64,000 nt of DNA from Trichomonas vaginalis G3 (Eukaryota; Parabasalia; Trichomonadida; Trichomonadidae). Below the pieces are notes generated by a model. It was not told the origin of the DNA and did no database searches. It saw nothing but the letters and a program-made list of their open reading frames with translations. The position numbers and the translations under genes are program-made. Shown here one piece after another: positions 49,323-60,101 of the stretch (position 1 is its first letter; each line of letters begins with the position of its first letter). The DNA lies in assembly GCF_026262505.1 (NCBI RefSeq), contig NC_067203.1, positions 9,300,001-9,364,000 on the forward strand, written 5' to 3'.

Positions 49323-49327
49323 TCACT
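49323..49327 (+). promoter_or_regulatory. Initiator of the ENTH gene
   Basis: TCACT, with the A at 49325, 28 bases before the ATG at 49353. Confidence 0.6.
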
Positions 49328-49352
49328 TTTTCGGTTGGATAGAATTTGAAAA

Positions 49353-50732
49353 ATGTTCACCTGCGGACGTCTTGTCGATCAGGCAACTCAAGAGAATGAT
49401 CTCCCCGCGCCAGGCGCTGTCCTTGCCGAGTCAGTTCAACTCTGTCGTAAGGATGCTACAAATGTTAACCGTATTGTTACAAAAACAATGGAAAAATTAC
49501 AAAAACCAAGCGTTATGATCAGACTGAAAGCTCTTCGTTATCTTCTTCATCTTACACAAAATGGCCCACCATCTGTCCAAAACGAACTTAGACTTTATTC
49601 TGCTCAAATTTCTCAATGCATGAGCTGGCGTGGTCTCCCACACCCAACACGTCAGTGGGAACCATACCAGGAAATGAACGATGTAGCACAGTCTCTTCTT
49701 GACCTTGTTTTTGCTGCAGCTCAGCCTACATTCACAGCTGCAGTTCAGATCCCAGTTCAAGGCAATCAGCCAACATACAACAGAACAGCCGGCATTTCCT
49801 ATATGGAGTCTTGCGGTAATACAGTTGTCTATAATCAAAATGCTTCCTTAGAGCCAAAGATGCTCGGTGGCCAGAAAGATGTCGGCCAGGAAATTCTTGG
49901 CTTCTTCAAGAAGACATTCAAGATCGAAGACAAGAATCAGCCACCACCAAAATACGATTCAATCGGAAATACAGGCATGGTCACAACTGCTCCACAATAC
50001 CGCCCACCACCAGCCAACCCAATGCCAGGTCAATATGGTCAGCCAGGCCAATATGGTCAACCAGGTCAGTACGGTGAACCAATGGATTACAACCAGCAAC
50101 AAGCATATCAGCAGCCACAGCCAACATACGCTCCACCAACACGTGGCCAGTTCCAGAATCTTCAGCAGGACCCAACATGGGCAAACAAGAAGGTCATCGA
50201 TGCTCCAGCCGCAAAGGCAGCATCAACATCAAACTCACCAGCATCAAAGCTTCTTAAAGTTACAGGAAACCGCGCTCTCCCAACAAACGGCGAACTTACA
50301 GCTTTCAGGAATACAATCGAGGCCGATTGCATCGATGAACTCGTTGCTGCTCTCGATAACCAAGACTGGAAGGTCAGAGTTCGTGCTCTTGCTGGTCTCG
50401 ACATTGCCGGTGAGAAGTTCACATACGGCGCCGTCTCCAACGTTAAGGATAAAGTCGCTAAGCTCATGACAGCACCACAGGCATCTCTTAAGGGTGCTGC
50501 TAACAAATTCTACGCTAAAATCAAAGATGTTGAATACACTGGAATCCCAGAGGCACCATCCGCTTTCGACTTCGCAGCCGCCGAGGGTGAAACAGAGGCA
50601 GTCGTCAAACAAGACGAGGTCATCGACTTCGGCGCAGCTGAGGACGAACAGAAGGAACAGCCAAATGAAGAGAAGGCAGAGGAGAATGAGGAAGAAAAGA
50701 AGGATGATGAAGAAAAGGAAGATGAACAGTAA
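49353..50732 (+). CDS. ENTH/VHS-type adaptor, tepsin-like
   Basis: 459 residues. Residues 1-130 form a helical superhelix of the ENTH/VHS class (NVNRIVTKTMEKLQ, MIRLKALRYLLHLTQNGPPS, MSWRGLPHPTRQWEPYQEMN). A Pro/Gln/Tyr-rich linker with QYGQPGQYGQPGQYGEP follows. A second helical domain (about residues 305-400; DCIDELVAALDNQDWKVRVR, ALAGLDIAGEKF) comes next, then an acidic tail with FDFAAAEGE and IDFGAAEDE. ENTH-like head, second VHS-like domain and short acidic peptide motifs are the plan of tepsin, the AP-4 accessory protein; a generic clathrin/AP adaptor is the alternative. Likely at Golgi or endosome membranes. Cytosine-rich third codon positions suggest high expression. Confidence 0.65.
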   Translation: MFTCGRLVDQATQENDLPAPGAVLAESVQLCRKDATNVNRIVTKTMEKLQKPSVMIRLKALRYLLHLTQNGPPSVQNELRLYSAQISQCMSWRGLPHPTRQWEPYQEMNDVAQSLLDLVFAAAQPTFTAAVQIPVQGNQPTYNRTAGISYMESCGNTVVYNQNASLEPKMLGGQKDVGQEILGFFKKTFKIEDKNQPPPKYDSIGNTGMVTTAPQYRPPPANPMPGQYGQPGQYGQPGQYGEPMDYNQQQAYQQPQPTYAPPTRGQFQNLQQDPTWANKKVIDAPAAKAASTSNSPASKLLKVTGNRALPTNGELTAFRNTIEADCIDELVAALDNQDWKVRVRALAGLDIAGEKFTYGAVSNVKDKVAKLMTAPQASLKGAANKFYAKIKDVEYTGIPEAPSAFDFAAAEGETEAVVKQDEVIDFGAAEDEQKEQPNEEKAEENEEEKKDDEEKEDEQ

Positions 50733-51379
50733 GAAATATTATTTTTCATTCTTTTTTTACAACTATCCGTTTATTGCCGTAAAATACAATTTAATTTCTT
50801 TTTATTATTTATAGTGAAAATCATCGGTATTTTAAAATCTAATTTGAAAAAGAATTATATTTTTGATAATTAACAAATTTATGAAGCAAAATCTATGAAT
50901 TTCTTGATTTATATCATTTTTAGTTATGATTGTAATTCCAAATTTTTTTCAAAATCTAATTTTTGATTATAATTTTAAAAATTTTTTTCTTGATTTTTTT
51001 GTTTTCGAAAAAATTTTGGAATGAAAAATGTGATATTTTCAAAAATTAAATCAGGAAATGTCTATAATTTTACTTGGAAATACCGAATCACTGATAAGAA
51101 TTTAAAATTTCAATTATTTTCAGTAAACAATTAGCTTAATTTAATGAAATGATAGGTTCAATAACTCGCATGACATAGTGTGACTCAAAAAATTATGCAT
51201 TTTAAGGAAATTGTTTCATGAATATGGAAAATATAACAAAATAGAGTAAATTTTCAATCTAAAATAAAATTTCAATAGCATGTATTTATTTTTGATTAAG
51301 TAAGAAGTAAGGCAAGTTATCAGCAATATTGTAGAAATAAATAATATTTTATTATCTAAAAATGTATTGTTTTTCTAAT
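50733..51379. other. AT-rich spacer between convergent genes
   Basis: No gene or repeat seen. Confidence 0.5.
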
Positions 51380-51817
51380 TTAATGATGGCGTTCATTTCT
51401 TTGTGGTTCAACTAGATCTTTCGTTAATTCTTCTTCTGACAATGATGCATTGAAATCTGTTATTGAGTCTGATAATATCCAAACTGCTTGATTTCTAAAT
51501 CCAATAGTGAAGAATTGTGTAAATGAAGTTATTTGTCCTTCATATTCGATAGTTCCGTTAACTATTACGTTTGTTTTATCAGCAATAGGTAAAATCTGAT
51601 AGTTTTTAACATTTACTGTAGAACCAAGTTTTGTATAATTAACAATCTGCTCTTTGGCATCTTCAAATTTAATGCCAACACTGCCTTCCATACCTGGACG
51701 ATAAACATATGATTCTGGATCATAAAACTTTACAAGGGACTGTGGATCATGTGCAAAAGATGTATAATATGCTTTGATGAACATCAGAACTGTCTCTTTA
51801 TCTATAGTTCTTTCCAT
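51380..51817 (-). CDS. NTF2-fold protein
   Basis: 145 residues covering one NTF2 domain: VLMFIKAYYTSFAHDPQSLV, KFYDPESYVYRPG, INYTKLGS-like helix 3 (EQIVNYTKLG), NYQILPIADKTNVIVNGTIE and FTQFFTIGFRNQAVWILSDS. The opening (YY, then a spacer, then FY) is that of NTF2 and the NTF2 head of G3BP. As a lone domain it may be the Ran importer NTF2 or a truncated G3BP-like RNA protein. No RRM follows. The start ATG at 51817 has an AATAAA-rich leader. Confidence 0.75.
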   Translation of the reverse strand: MERTIDKETVLMFIKAYYTSFAHDPQSLVKFYDPESYVYRPGMEGSVGIKFEDAKEQIVNYTKLGSTVNVKNYQILPIADKTNVIVNGTIEYEGQITSFTQFFTIGFRNQAVWILSDSITDFNASLSEEELTKDLVEPQRNERHH

Positions 51818-52014
51818 TTTATTTTGAAAATTGGCAGAAATTTTTTTATCGTCCTCATATCATATTTTCTCCATCAAGCTTCCCATTCTTCTAGAAAGCA
51901 CTTCGGTAAATGACGTAGGCAATCGGGATGCTGGTAATTTTAAAAATAGGAAAAAATGTATCAATAACAAACAACATTTATAGATAAAAACAAATAAACA
52001 TATAAAAAATAATA

Positions 52015-53142
52015 TCAAACAATAGAATAGACTTCGATTCTCTGACCGAATCTCACAGATTTTGTTGATAAAACGAGTTCATATCCCAAATCATAAACAG
52101 CATCAAAAGCAGGCCTTGTTAACAATATACATGGTTGGTCAAACAGATAAATTTCCAAGTCTTGTGTGATTCTTGGCGTCAAAAAGTCGAAATGGGGTGC
52201 AATTGTCATATCTGTTTCAACCAAAGCGTTTTCATACACAGATATCGTGATCTTATACTTATAGTTGAATGGTGTTGCCCAATCCTTAATCTTCAATGCG
52301 AACAAAATCAAATCATTCACAGCTTGTGTTGCTGTTTTGTCAACCAAAGCTCCACTGTTGACTCTGAATGCCTGTAAGGATCTAAATATCGGCTGAAGGT
52401 CGTTTCCTTCCGATGCAAATTCCATGATCTTAGTTGTAACTTCTACAGCTTTTTCATCAACAGCTTCCCCGGAAAAAGTGACATAGGCCACGCCCAAAAA
52501 TGGGGCCAATTTATGGGTAAATCCCTTAGGAACGAAAGATGTTATCGTTCTTTCAAGGATTGCCTCTTCTCGGACCATTCTTTTAGCGATACCTTTCTTG
52601 ATTGTCTTGTCTACAATGATAAGAGCGTAGTTGATTTTGGCTCCATTCAATGTAAAGTCCGAAATCGGCCTGAAAATCAGTTTGAATATGAAAACAGCGC
52701 CATCTGAGGTCTTCCTTTCGGCATTTAGTATCAATTGTTCGCGAGGAGGAAGAGAGATGTCAATAAGAACACCATTTTCGGCTAAATATGCGTCAATTCG
52801 AGTAATTCCGATTGCTGGACATGAATTAAAGGTATCTGTGACAGAAGGAGATGCGTATCTAATGATATTTGAGCTATCAATGAGAAATGTTGGATCAATT
52901 ACCCCGGAAAACGCTTCTTCTTTTAATTCTCTGATTAAGTCAAATTTCTTGTTCTTTCTGGACCTGTTATCGTCTAGAGGAGTATTAGTTCCGTCTAGAA
53001 GATAGGCTGCATTCATGGAAATGATGAAGGCAAAGTCATCAATATGGAATTTATTTGTCAGAAGGGAAATACTAAAATCTATGAGGATACAGAACGCCAA
53101 TACAACATAGAATGTCATTGTATTCATACTGACCCACTGCAA
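52015..53142 (-). pseudogene. Membrane receptor, PAS and degenerate cyclase part (third segment of a split gene)
   Basis: The frame opens at a TTG and carries one membrane span (FYVVLAFCILIDFSISLL), a PAS-like domain (IDPTFLIDSSNIIRYASPSV, FIFKLIFRPISDF) and a class III nucleotide-cyclase-like end (TITSFVPKGFTHKLAPFLGV, AYVTFSGEAV, AFRVNSGALVDK). The metal-binding aspartates and the usual F-x-D-I/GD signatures are not visible, so it is probably not an active cyclase. It overlaps the upstream segment by 19 bases in another frame; relatives are single long receptors, so I infer a frameshift. Confidence 0.6.
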
Positions 53143-53699
53143 ATCTGTTTGTCGTCAACAATCATGTTGATTTGGGTTGGAACGACCATGTACCATGCAC
53201 AATTGAGAGCAGTAAATATTTCTTGTACGAGCGAGTCATTAAATTCATAAGTTGAGTTTGAATTTATGAATACCTGCAAATTCATACATAAACTGTTAAT
53301 TGCTCCTGCAAGAGAGTGGAATGTACTTGATCTCTCCCTGAAAATATACTCAGCTGTGTAGTATTCTGAGATATTTTCCATGAATAAGATTGATTTAACG
53401 ACTAAAAGGTCATTATATACATCCAGGAGCATTGAATCTACTTCTTTGCTGTATCTGGACTCATTTCCGACCTTTAAAGCCACTAAACCACCTGTAACAG
53501 TGATTAAAGATGAGACATTTGAGACAAATGACATTTCTTCAACGCCGAGATATATCTTATCTTGTCTATTTTGCATACTGCTTGCGAAAAGAAGGATAAC
53601 AACTATGGAAAACAGTTCAACTAAGATACAATGAAAAACAAGCATCAAAGAACGCTCTGTAGACGTCGAAAACTGTCTTGGAGGTGTTTGTCCCATCAT
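53124..53699 (-). pseudogene. Membrane receptor, middle segment of the split gene
   Basis: 191 residues: one membrane span (LMLVFHCILVELFSIVVILL) and an outside domain with N-linked sites (NVSS, NISE, NSTYE). It begins with ATGATG directly after the TAA that ends the upstream frame, and lies in the same frame. One in-frame stop therefore separates it from the 845-codon frame, and one frameshift near 53.13 kb separates it from the PAS/cyclase part. Confidence 0.6.
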
Positions 53700-56210
53700 T
53701 TACTTCAGGTAAAAAGCCTTTGGGCTCTCAATTTTTGATGAAATTCTGGAAGATTTGTGCATTAAATGCTCAATCTTCTCAATCATTAGGGAAATCCTGT
53801 TCTTTGGTATCATCATAAGAGTATGGAAGTACTTTTCATAGGCTTTGTTCAGATAAATAATGAAAAATAAGTTGACAATGAATAAAATTGACAAAACAAC
53901 ATAAGCGGAATAAAGAATATCCATTACTTTGCTGTGCATGTTATGAACCATGCTCTCTTTGATCGGGAAAATCGAGTTCGAAATGAATTTCATAATCGTA
54001 TTTACAACAGTGAACGAATTCCTAAAAGATGAAAGGAATTCAGAGTCAGTGACGTTGTATAAATACGATGAGTATATCAAGGTGTTCAGGATGGCCGGAA
54101 ATAGGGTGAAATTCCGTGTTGTTTCGTCAGAAAAAACAAATTCTGTCATTCCTTGATCGAGAATGAACTGAGTAAGGTTCAGATACTTAAAGGTACTGAA
54201 CGTTGTATACAACTTATCAAGTTGGCTTGTGACATTCAATGAAATATCATTGATATCTTGAGTATGATTCAGAAGTTGGGTGGAAAAGAGGTTTTTCGAA
54301 TAACCATTAAGGAACATTGAATTATTAAGATTCTCTTGTTCAATGTAATAGCCTGTAGATGACGCGTAAAGCATAGATGAAATATTATTGCTGACATTTG
54401 TGAATTTTTCATACAAATAAAGGATATTTGTAGGGTACAATTGTATGCTATGCACAATAGTAAATGAAAAAACAATAATTAAAAGAGATGATATATATGG
54501 AATTATCAAAACAAGTTTTTGAAGGATAAGAAACCTCTTGGCAAGAGTTTCATGAACAGTCTTACCTGTTAGATAGTACGGTTGCTTCTGAAGCTCATTA
54601 GATTCTGTCGATTCTGTTGTATTTGACGGCATATGGAACATTTTACGGGAATCGGAGGTGATTTGGTCATCAACATAAAGAGGAGCTCCGAAAAATGGAA
54701 GAGGCAAACTTGTTCTGAGAAATTGAATATAAGACCCGGATATTTTCAGTTCTTTTATCATATTAATAGCTGCTTTGTATCTTTCATGAGTTTCCATGGC
54801 CAAAGAAATTGCACGATTGGATCTGGAAGCGTTAATTTCCTTCCAAAATTGAACAGTGTAAGATAAGAACGAAGAAACAAATGATTTGGTGATATCGATA
54901 TACCTAGCCTTTGTATAATTTGTTCCGTCATCTCTTTTTGCTATTTCCATCTTAAAAGTCGATAAAATAATTAAATCAAAAATATTTCCTTTCGCTCTCT
55001 TCTCAAGTTCTCCCAAACCATAGCTTAACTCTGCTGTTTGCAGGTTGGGGTACAACATAGCGAATCTGAGGTAAGTTCTCGCTGTTATTGTATCATTTTG
55101 GAATTTATCCATTCCAAACTTAATCATTGCCAAATTATAGTTGGACAATTCGAATCCTATGCAGCAGTAGTTAACCCATTTCGTTGGACAATGGATATCT
55201 AAGAAAGCAAATCCTTGTTCTTCGGCTTCCATGATTTTGACCAAAATTCTGTTATTTACATGCAAAGCTATGATGTAAGAAAGTTTGTAAACAGGGTAAA
55301 TAACGATCATTGTGATTTGAAATGAAGAAAATGAAGAAACAACGCCTGCTGTGAACAAAATATCCCAAATATAGTTAACGATAGTGATAAACGATATAGC
55401 CCATATGAATGCATTAACTTGCATGTATGTGAAAACTAATCCATTACAATATGAAGAGAAAATAATGATAAATAGTCCGACAACAATACATGAAAGTACT
55501 GTATCTGTGATCTTATTGTAACTGAAGTTATGTTCTGCTTCTATTATAATGAAAATGGCTGTTGTCAATATATCACCGAGATTATTTTCGACCCAGCGTG
55601 CTCCGACACCAGGATAAAAGGTTGGGGCACATGTGAGTGTAGAATTCCCATACAAAACAAAAAACAAATCAATGATGAAGGCAATTAATGAAATTATAAA
55701 AGATGTAAAGTCTTGTTTTCGAAACAAATCGAAAATGGATATTGTAAATAGGGATGCTGACCATGGTAAGAAGAATCTGCATATAAAATGCATGCAACAG
55801 AATCCGAGATTTGAAATACTGAATAATCTTCTTTTAAAATAGTATAAAGAAAAGTAAACTGATACGTTTCCGATGAATAGTATAATGATAACGAAAAATA
55901 CAATCCTTTGACATAGCATTATCTTTTCAAAAGTTGTATCATAATCAAGAATTCTTACAAAGAAACAGAAGAATTTCCTGATTTCGCTTGAATAATCCGC
56001 AGAATCCAATGTATTAAAATATGGAAGAATAAACGATGATGCAAGAAGTTGAAGAGGAGAAAAGAAAGTATGAACAAAAATTAAAACGTTCATTCCAATT
56101 CTTGATTTGGAATATGTGAGTAATGACGAAGCACACCTTTGTAGAGTATTTGTTCCTAGCGAATCCCGAAAAGTAAGGCTGCTTGATGATGTAATTTCAA
56201 CTTCATTCAT
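53700..56210 (-). CDS. Multi-span membrane receptor, N-terminal part (trichomonad cyclase-like family)
   Basis: 836 residues from the ATG at 56210 (MNEVEITSSSSLTFRDSLGT); the nine codons upstream begin with TTG. About eight to ten membrane spans lie in the first 330 residues (for example CQRIVFFVIIILFIGNVSVY and VLSCIVVGLFIIIF). A helical, TPR-like cytosolic part follows (KFGMDKFQNDTITARTYLRF). Then come a span (LVLIIPYISSLLIIVFSFTI), an N-glycosylation-rich outside region (NVSNNISSML, NNSMFLNGYS, NHTQ) and a last span (VLSILFIVNLFFIIYL). This is the front half of the large PAS/cyclase receptors of trichomonads; its rear half lies in the next two frames. The whole locus (52015-56210) is best read as a recently broken gene. 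Confidence 0.65.
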   Translation of the reverse strand: MNEVEITSSSSLTFRDSLGTNTLQRCASSLLTYSKSRIGMNVLIFVHTFFSPLQLLASSFILPYFNTLDSADYSSEIRKFFCFFVRILDYDTTFEKIMLCQRIVFFVIIILFIGNVSVYFSLYYFKRRLFSISNLGFCCMHFICRFFLPWSASLFTISIFDLFRKQDFTSFIISLIAFIIDLFFVLYGNSTLTCAPTFYPGVGARWVENNLGDILTTAIFIIIEAEHNFSYNKITDTVLSCIVVGLFIIIFSSYCNGLVFTYMQVNAFIWAISFITIVNYIWDILFTAGVVSSFSSFQITMIVIYPVYKLSYIIALHVNNRILVKIMEAEEQGFAFLDIHCPTKWVNYCCIGFELSNYNLAMIKFGMDKFQNDTITARTYLRFAMLYPNLQTAELSYGLGELEKRAKGNIFDLIILSTFKMEIAKRDDGTNYTKARYIDITKSFVSSFLSYTVQFWKEINASRSNRAISLAMETHERYKAAINMIKELKISGSYIQFLRTSLPLPFFGAPLYVDDQITSDSRKMFHMPSNTTESTESNELQKQPYYLTGKTVHETLAKRFLILQKLVLIIPYISSLLIIVFSFTIVHSIQLYPTNILYLYEKFTNVSNNISSMLYASSTGYYIEQENLNNSMFLNGYSKNLFSTQLLNHTQDINDISLNVTSQLDKLYTTFSTFKYLNLTQFILDQGMTEFVFSDETTRNFTLFPAILNTLIYSSYLYNVTDSEFLSSFRNSFTVVNTIMKFISNSIFPIKESMVHNMHSKVMDILYSAYVVLSILFIVNLFFIIYLNKAYEKYFHTLMMIPKNRISLMIEKIEHLMHKSSRISSKIESPKAFYLK

Positions 56211-56377
56211 AAATTCTTTGTTTTTTTTTACATTCAATACTTTCTCATTGTAAAGAGTTATCGTTTTTTTGCTACCATATATCTTTTTGCAAGAAAATTC
56301 GTATAATATATCATGGGTGAACCTAATTGTGAACTTAATACTGCATTCTTCAACAGATTATCAAAAGCAGAATTTAA

Positions 56378-57473
56378 GGGTCCACTGTAAGGCCAAATAA
56401 GACCTATCGTCGTCCCAAAAATATTGCTCGAGATGGTGTTTTACTAAGGCCCAAAACTTAAAAAAACTCAAAAAAATTAACTTTACTCTTTTGAGATCCT
56501 TATCAGATATGCATCAATTTGATGCAGTATCGCAGTTCAAATCTGATTTTTTAATGTAGATATACTCTAACATTCTTGAAAAAATGCAAAATAGTATTAA
56601 TTAAGCTTTTCATTTCTGTATCATACACGAAACAAAATCATTCATTATACTAAAATTTATCAAAGTTTGAATAATGAAAAAAAAAATATATCTAAATTTT
56701 TACATTGAGTCTGCTATTGATATGGTTAATATTAAATCTTGTAACAACGGGCATTGGCCAAAATAATACCCGCTAAAATACACAATTTTTTAAAATTTTA
56801 TCAATTTGTTATGGTGCATATTTATGACAATGAATAAAATGCTTATCCTTCATAAGTAAATACATAATTTATGCTTAAACACAAAAAATAACACGAAAAT
56901 TTTTGGCCAACATATCAAAACTAAGGATAATGTTTTGAATATATAAGCAATAATACTTTGTCTAGAGAATTAAATTTGTGCTATCTAATTGTCAATTCTT
57001 TGAATTTTTTTTAAATGCAAGATATCCCGGCATTGGCCTCAATGAATATAAACTACATGCATCATAATATTAGTTTGTAATAGCATAAAAGCGAAATTCC
57101 TAATTTCTTCTCAAATAAATTCCTAAAAAAACACCGGAATTAATGATTGGAAATAGGTCAAAAAAATTCCTAATATAAAACTTATACTTAAGATAAAATC
57201 AAAATTCGAAAATATCTATTTTTCAAAACACGCATCCAAAAGCGAAAAAATTCGAAAAAATCATGTTCTTATAAAACTCGCCGATTTTGCAATTTTTATC
57301 CGATTTGAAGTGATAGAATATATTACCATCTTACAAAAACATATACTTCATTATTCCATTCACAAAATATTAATCAGAACACTAGGAAAAGTGGATTTTC
57401 GAAAAAAGACGATAACGATTATTTGCAAATCGCCTCTCAATTTTGAGAGACTTTCAATTTTTACAGTGGACCC
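56378..57473. mobile_element. TTAA-flanked non-autonomous DNA element (MITE)
   Basis: The ends GGGTCCACTGTAA and TTACAGTGGACCC are perfect inverted repeats, and TTAA stands on both sides (56374-56377 and 57474-57477), which fits a TTAA target duplication. Near the right end is CTCTCAATTTTGAGAG, a subterminal palindrome like those of the Kolobok element downstream. About 1.1 kb, no open frame of note, AT-rich. Probably mobilised by a Kolobok-type transposase. Confidence 0.7.
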
Positions 57474-57477
57474 TTAA

Positions 57478-58223
57478 AAATTGATTTTTAATCGATTTTC
57501 GGTTAGCCATAATACTACACTTCAATTTGTTAATATAATCCAATATATGCAAAAAGAAAAATCGTGAATTTTTTTTATTATTCGAAAAATCATTCTATTT
57601 GAAACAATATTTAGCCAACAATATATGCATTAGGTTGGATTGCCTGTGCCTGATTTCGAAGGTTCTTCTCTTCATTTTTGACGATTTACATGGTTGGAAA
57701 TTTATGAGATAAACCAAAAAATGGAATTTAAACGTCTCAAGATGCTATATTTAAATCGAAAATGATTAATACATTTTTCTCCACCCAATTGAATACAGAA
57801 ACAGAATTGTTTCATTGAAAATGTATACAATTGCTTCTTTAATATTAATTAATCTGATTATATCATTTTCTAAATTTGAAACAATTAGTTTTGTGAGAAA
57901 ACTTTTTGGCTAAATTTGTCAAGAAGGAAAAACTTATTGTATATAAAATTATGTTAATAAATGATCTTTAAGTGTTCTTTCAAAATATTTGACACAATTT
58001 TCATTGGTTTGAAAAATATTATTTCATCAATCAATTTAAATCATATTATGTTAAATTTTGATATCAACCATCTCAATTCAATCAAATTATTTTTCTGATT
58101 GATCTGCTTTTTTAGATTAAGTTTAAAATAATTAAGTTAAACAATATAGCTAAATCTACTTGAATGAATTATTTTACATTTGTTAATTTATAAAAGTGAC
58201 AAAATGTTATCTTTGTTACTTTT
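57478..58223. other. AT-rich spacer
   Basis: No gene. AAAAGTGACAAAATG at 58193 is the only word shared with other places in the window. Confidence 0.4.
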
Positions 58224-58791
58224 TTAAGGGTGCACCCGTATGTACGTTTATTTGAGAGGAGGATTACCCTCTCAATTTTGAGGGATTCGTTAGTTTATTT
58301 TCTCGATGAATATGCAATAAAATTTGATTTTTACCTTATCAATATACTTCATATAATATACACATGTTTATGTAAAAACTTTTTTCCAAAATCCTCAGGA
58401 ATTAAGGGTATAGTAAACTCAAAATTCTAGAGTTTTGAGAGTGCCAATAAACTCTATAGGCCTATATATATCTATATTTTAAAGGAGAGGTTACGCCATA
58501 ATATTTGATATTATAAATTATTAATTCAAAATAAAAGTAGAAAATGAAACTAATTTTATTCTAACCTATATAAATATATCAATAATCTAAAATGATTATA
58601 GTCTGAACTATATTTTACCAGATTATCAAATATAAGAGAAATGAAATAAGGCATAAAAATATCATAGCATAATTATTGGATAAATGCATTAATAAATTAT
58701 TTATATCATAATGAGAAAAAATCAAAATAAGAAAATGAGCATAATAATAATTTAATTAAAAACAAAAACAATAAATAAAATGTAATTTTCG

Positions 58792-58938
58792 TTAATCAAA
58801 GTCATCAATGTCTTCGTCTTCTGATTCCCATTCGGACTTGAAAACTTGATAATCTCCTCCTGGTACACTCTGAATGGATTTTTTGTATTTGTTCTGTTTT
58901 TTAGAACCTTTTGTAACAGTTTTTTGTTTCAATATCAT
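58792..58938 (-). CDS. Acidic tail frame overlapping the transposase stop
   Basis: 48 residues: MILKQKTVTKGSKKQNKYKK, then an acidic end, WESEDEDIDDFD. Its ATG overlaps the TGA of the transposase (ATGA), one frame away. It may be the real C terminus separated by a frameshift, or a tiny overlapping frame. Confidence 0.4.
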   Translation of the reverse strand: MILKQKTVTKGSKKQNKYKKSIQSVPGGDYQVFKSEWESEDEDIDDFD

Positions 58939-60083
58939 TTTGGAGTAACAATTCTCTTCAAATGATTTGACACAATCTTCTGGAAGTGGGGAAGATGTAA
59001 TGCTTTTTGTATATCTCCGAGAAAATGCTCTGGATCATTCCATTCTAAGATTGCAACGTTAACTCTAATGTTAATGTTCTTCCAGGCTCTTGATTTGTCC
59101 AAATAGCATGCAATTTTGGAGTTAAACGCTTCATTCATGCAGGTAGATCCAATGGAAGAAACTTTGGAAACTATGGGTGTCCATTTGTGAACCCAGTCAT
59201 AGAGCATGAATTGAAGTTGGATCGAATTGACACCTTTTTGCCATTCAAAGCATTTGTAATTGTGCGGTTCGCAAAAAGAATGATTGCCTACGTAATGGTA
59301 GACACAATTCTCCCACATTTTCGTACGTTTGTCAATATTTTCTTCGGCAAAACATGACCAAAGCCACATACTTAGGCTTGCATTCAGACCCCAGAAAGGT
59401 CTCTCTATTTTTTCAATCTTCTGAGTCTTGTCGTTGAAAACTTCAACTGTCTTATGAGAAGCTGAGAACTTTGTAAAATCTTTTGAGATATTTTTTGATA
59501 CATGACCTGGATCGAATCTTTCAAGATGAGAGACGCCAAATTCTTTAAAGACAGAGACACTTTTGTTATCTCGGTCTTTAATAATCTCTTTAACATCTTT
59601 CAAGATATTGTATTTCTTTAATTGCTTCAAGATGATTCGAGTTCCAGCACTTTCCATATTGTTGGAAGCTCCGGAATACTGAGCATGCTGTCTGTTTCCA
59701 CCAATATGGTTGATGTTCACGCATGCAAGAACTCTTTTTGTGACAGCATCGAGCGCAGTTACTGTACAACTTGGCGAGTTTCGCCTGTGCGTCCATCTTG
59801 CATCAATGGATAAGTAACCACTGAAGGACTTTCTCGACAGCATTAGGGAAATACTTTTAAGTCTTCTAATCTTATCGTCACAAAATCTCTGTTGTCTCAT
59901 GACACCACTCTTCACAGGGGGCTTAGTTCCACAAAGAGAAAGAAAGCGAGCACCTTTTGTATATGGCATTCCGGTCATTATGCAAGCACCAAGCATCTGT
60001 CGCGCTGAGAGTCGACGACGTTCGTGGAGTAAAATGTTATGCATTGCCTTTGTTTTCCGTTTTGGGTGAACAATATGGCCCAT
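58935..60083 (-). CDS. Kolobok transposase
   Basis: 382 residues, MGHIVHPKRKTKAMHNILLH. The N-terminal helical part is followed by the DDE-type core: SGYLSIDARWTHRRNSPSCT (first Asp), TALDAVTKRVLACVNINHIG, NNMESAGTRIILKQLKKYNI, EIIKDRDNKSVSVFKEFG (second Asp), HLERFDPGHVSKNISKDF, then the box ENCVYHYVGNHSFCEPHNYK, typical of Kolobok. An initiator TCATT (60097-60101) lies 16 bases upstream of the ATG. The DNA-cutting enzyme of the element; the C-terminal tail may be shifted into the next frame. Possibly still active or recently so. Confidence 0.7.
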   Translation of the reverse strand: MGHIVHPKRKTKAMHNILLHERRRLSARQMLGACIMTGMPYTKGARFLSLCGTKPPVKSGVMRQQRFCDDKIRRLKSISLMLSRKSFSGYLSIDARWTHRRNSPSCTVTALDAVTKRVLACVNINHIGGNRQHAQYSGASNNMESAGTRIILKQLKKYNILKDVKEIIKDRDNKSVSVFKEFGVSHLERFDPGHVSKNISKDFTKFSASHKTVEVFNDKTQKIEKIERPFWGLNASLSMWLWSCFAEENIDKRTKMWENCVYHYVGNHSFCEPHNYKCFEWQKGVNSIQLQFMLYDWVHKWTPIVSKVSSIGSTCMNEAFNSKIACYLDKSRAWKNINIRVNVAILEWNDPEHFLGDIQKALHLPHFQKIVSNHLKRIVTPK

Positions 60084-60096
60084 ACAACAACAAAAA

Positions 60097-60101
60097 AATG
60101 A
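60097..60101 (-). promoter_or_regulatory. Initiator of the Kolobok transposase
   Basis: TCATT on the minus strand, 16 bases upstream of the start codon. Confidence 0.5.

Noticed and set aside
52135-53634. Plus-strand open frames of 60-124 codons over the receptor gene
   Set aside because: Antisense shadows of the receptor frames; no initiator and no domain.
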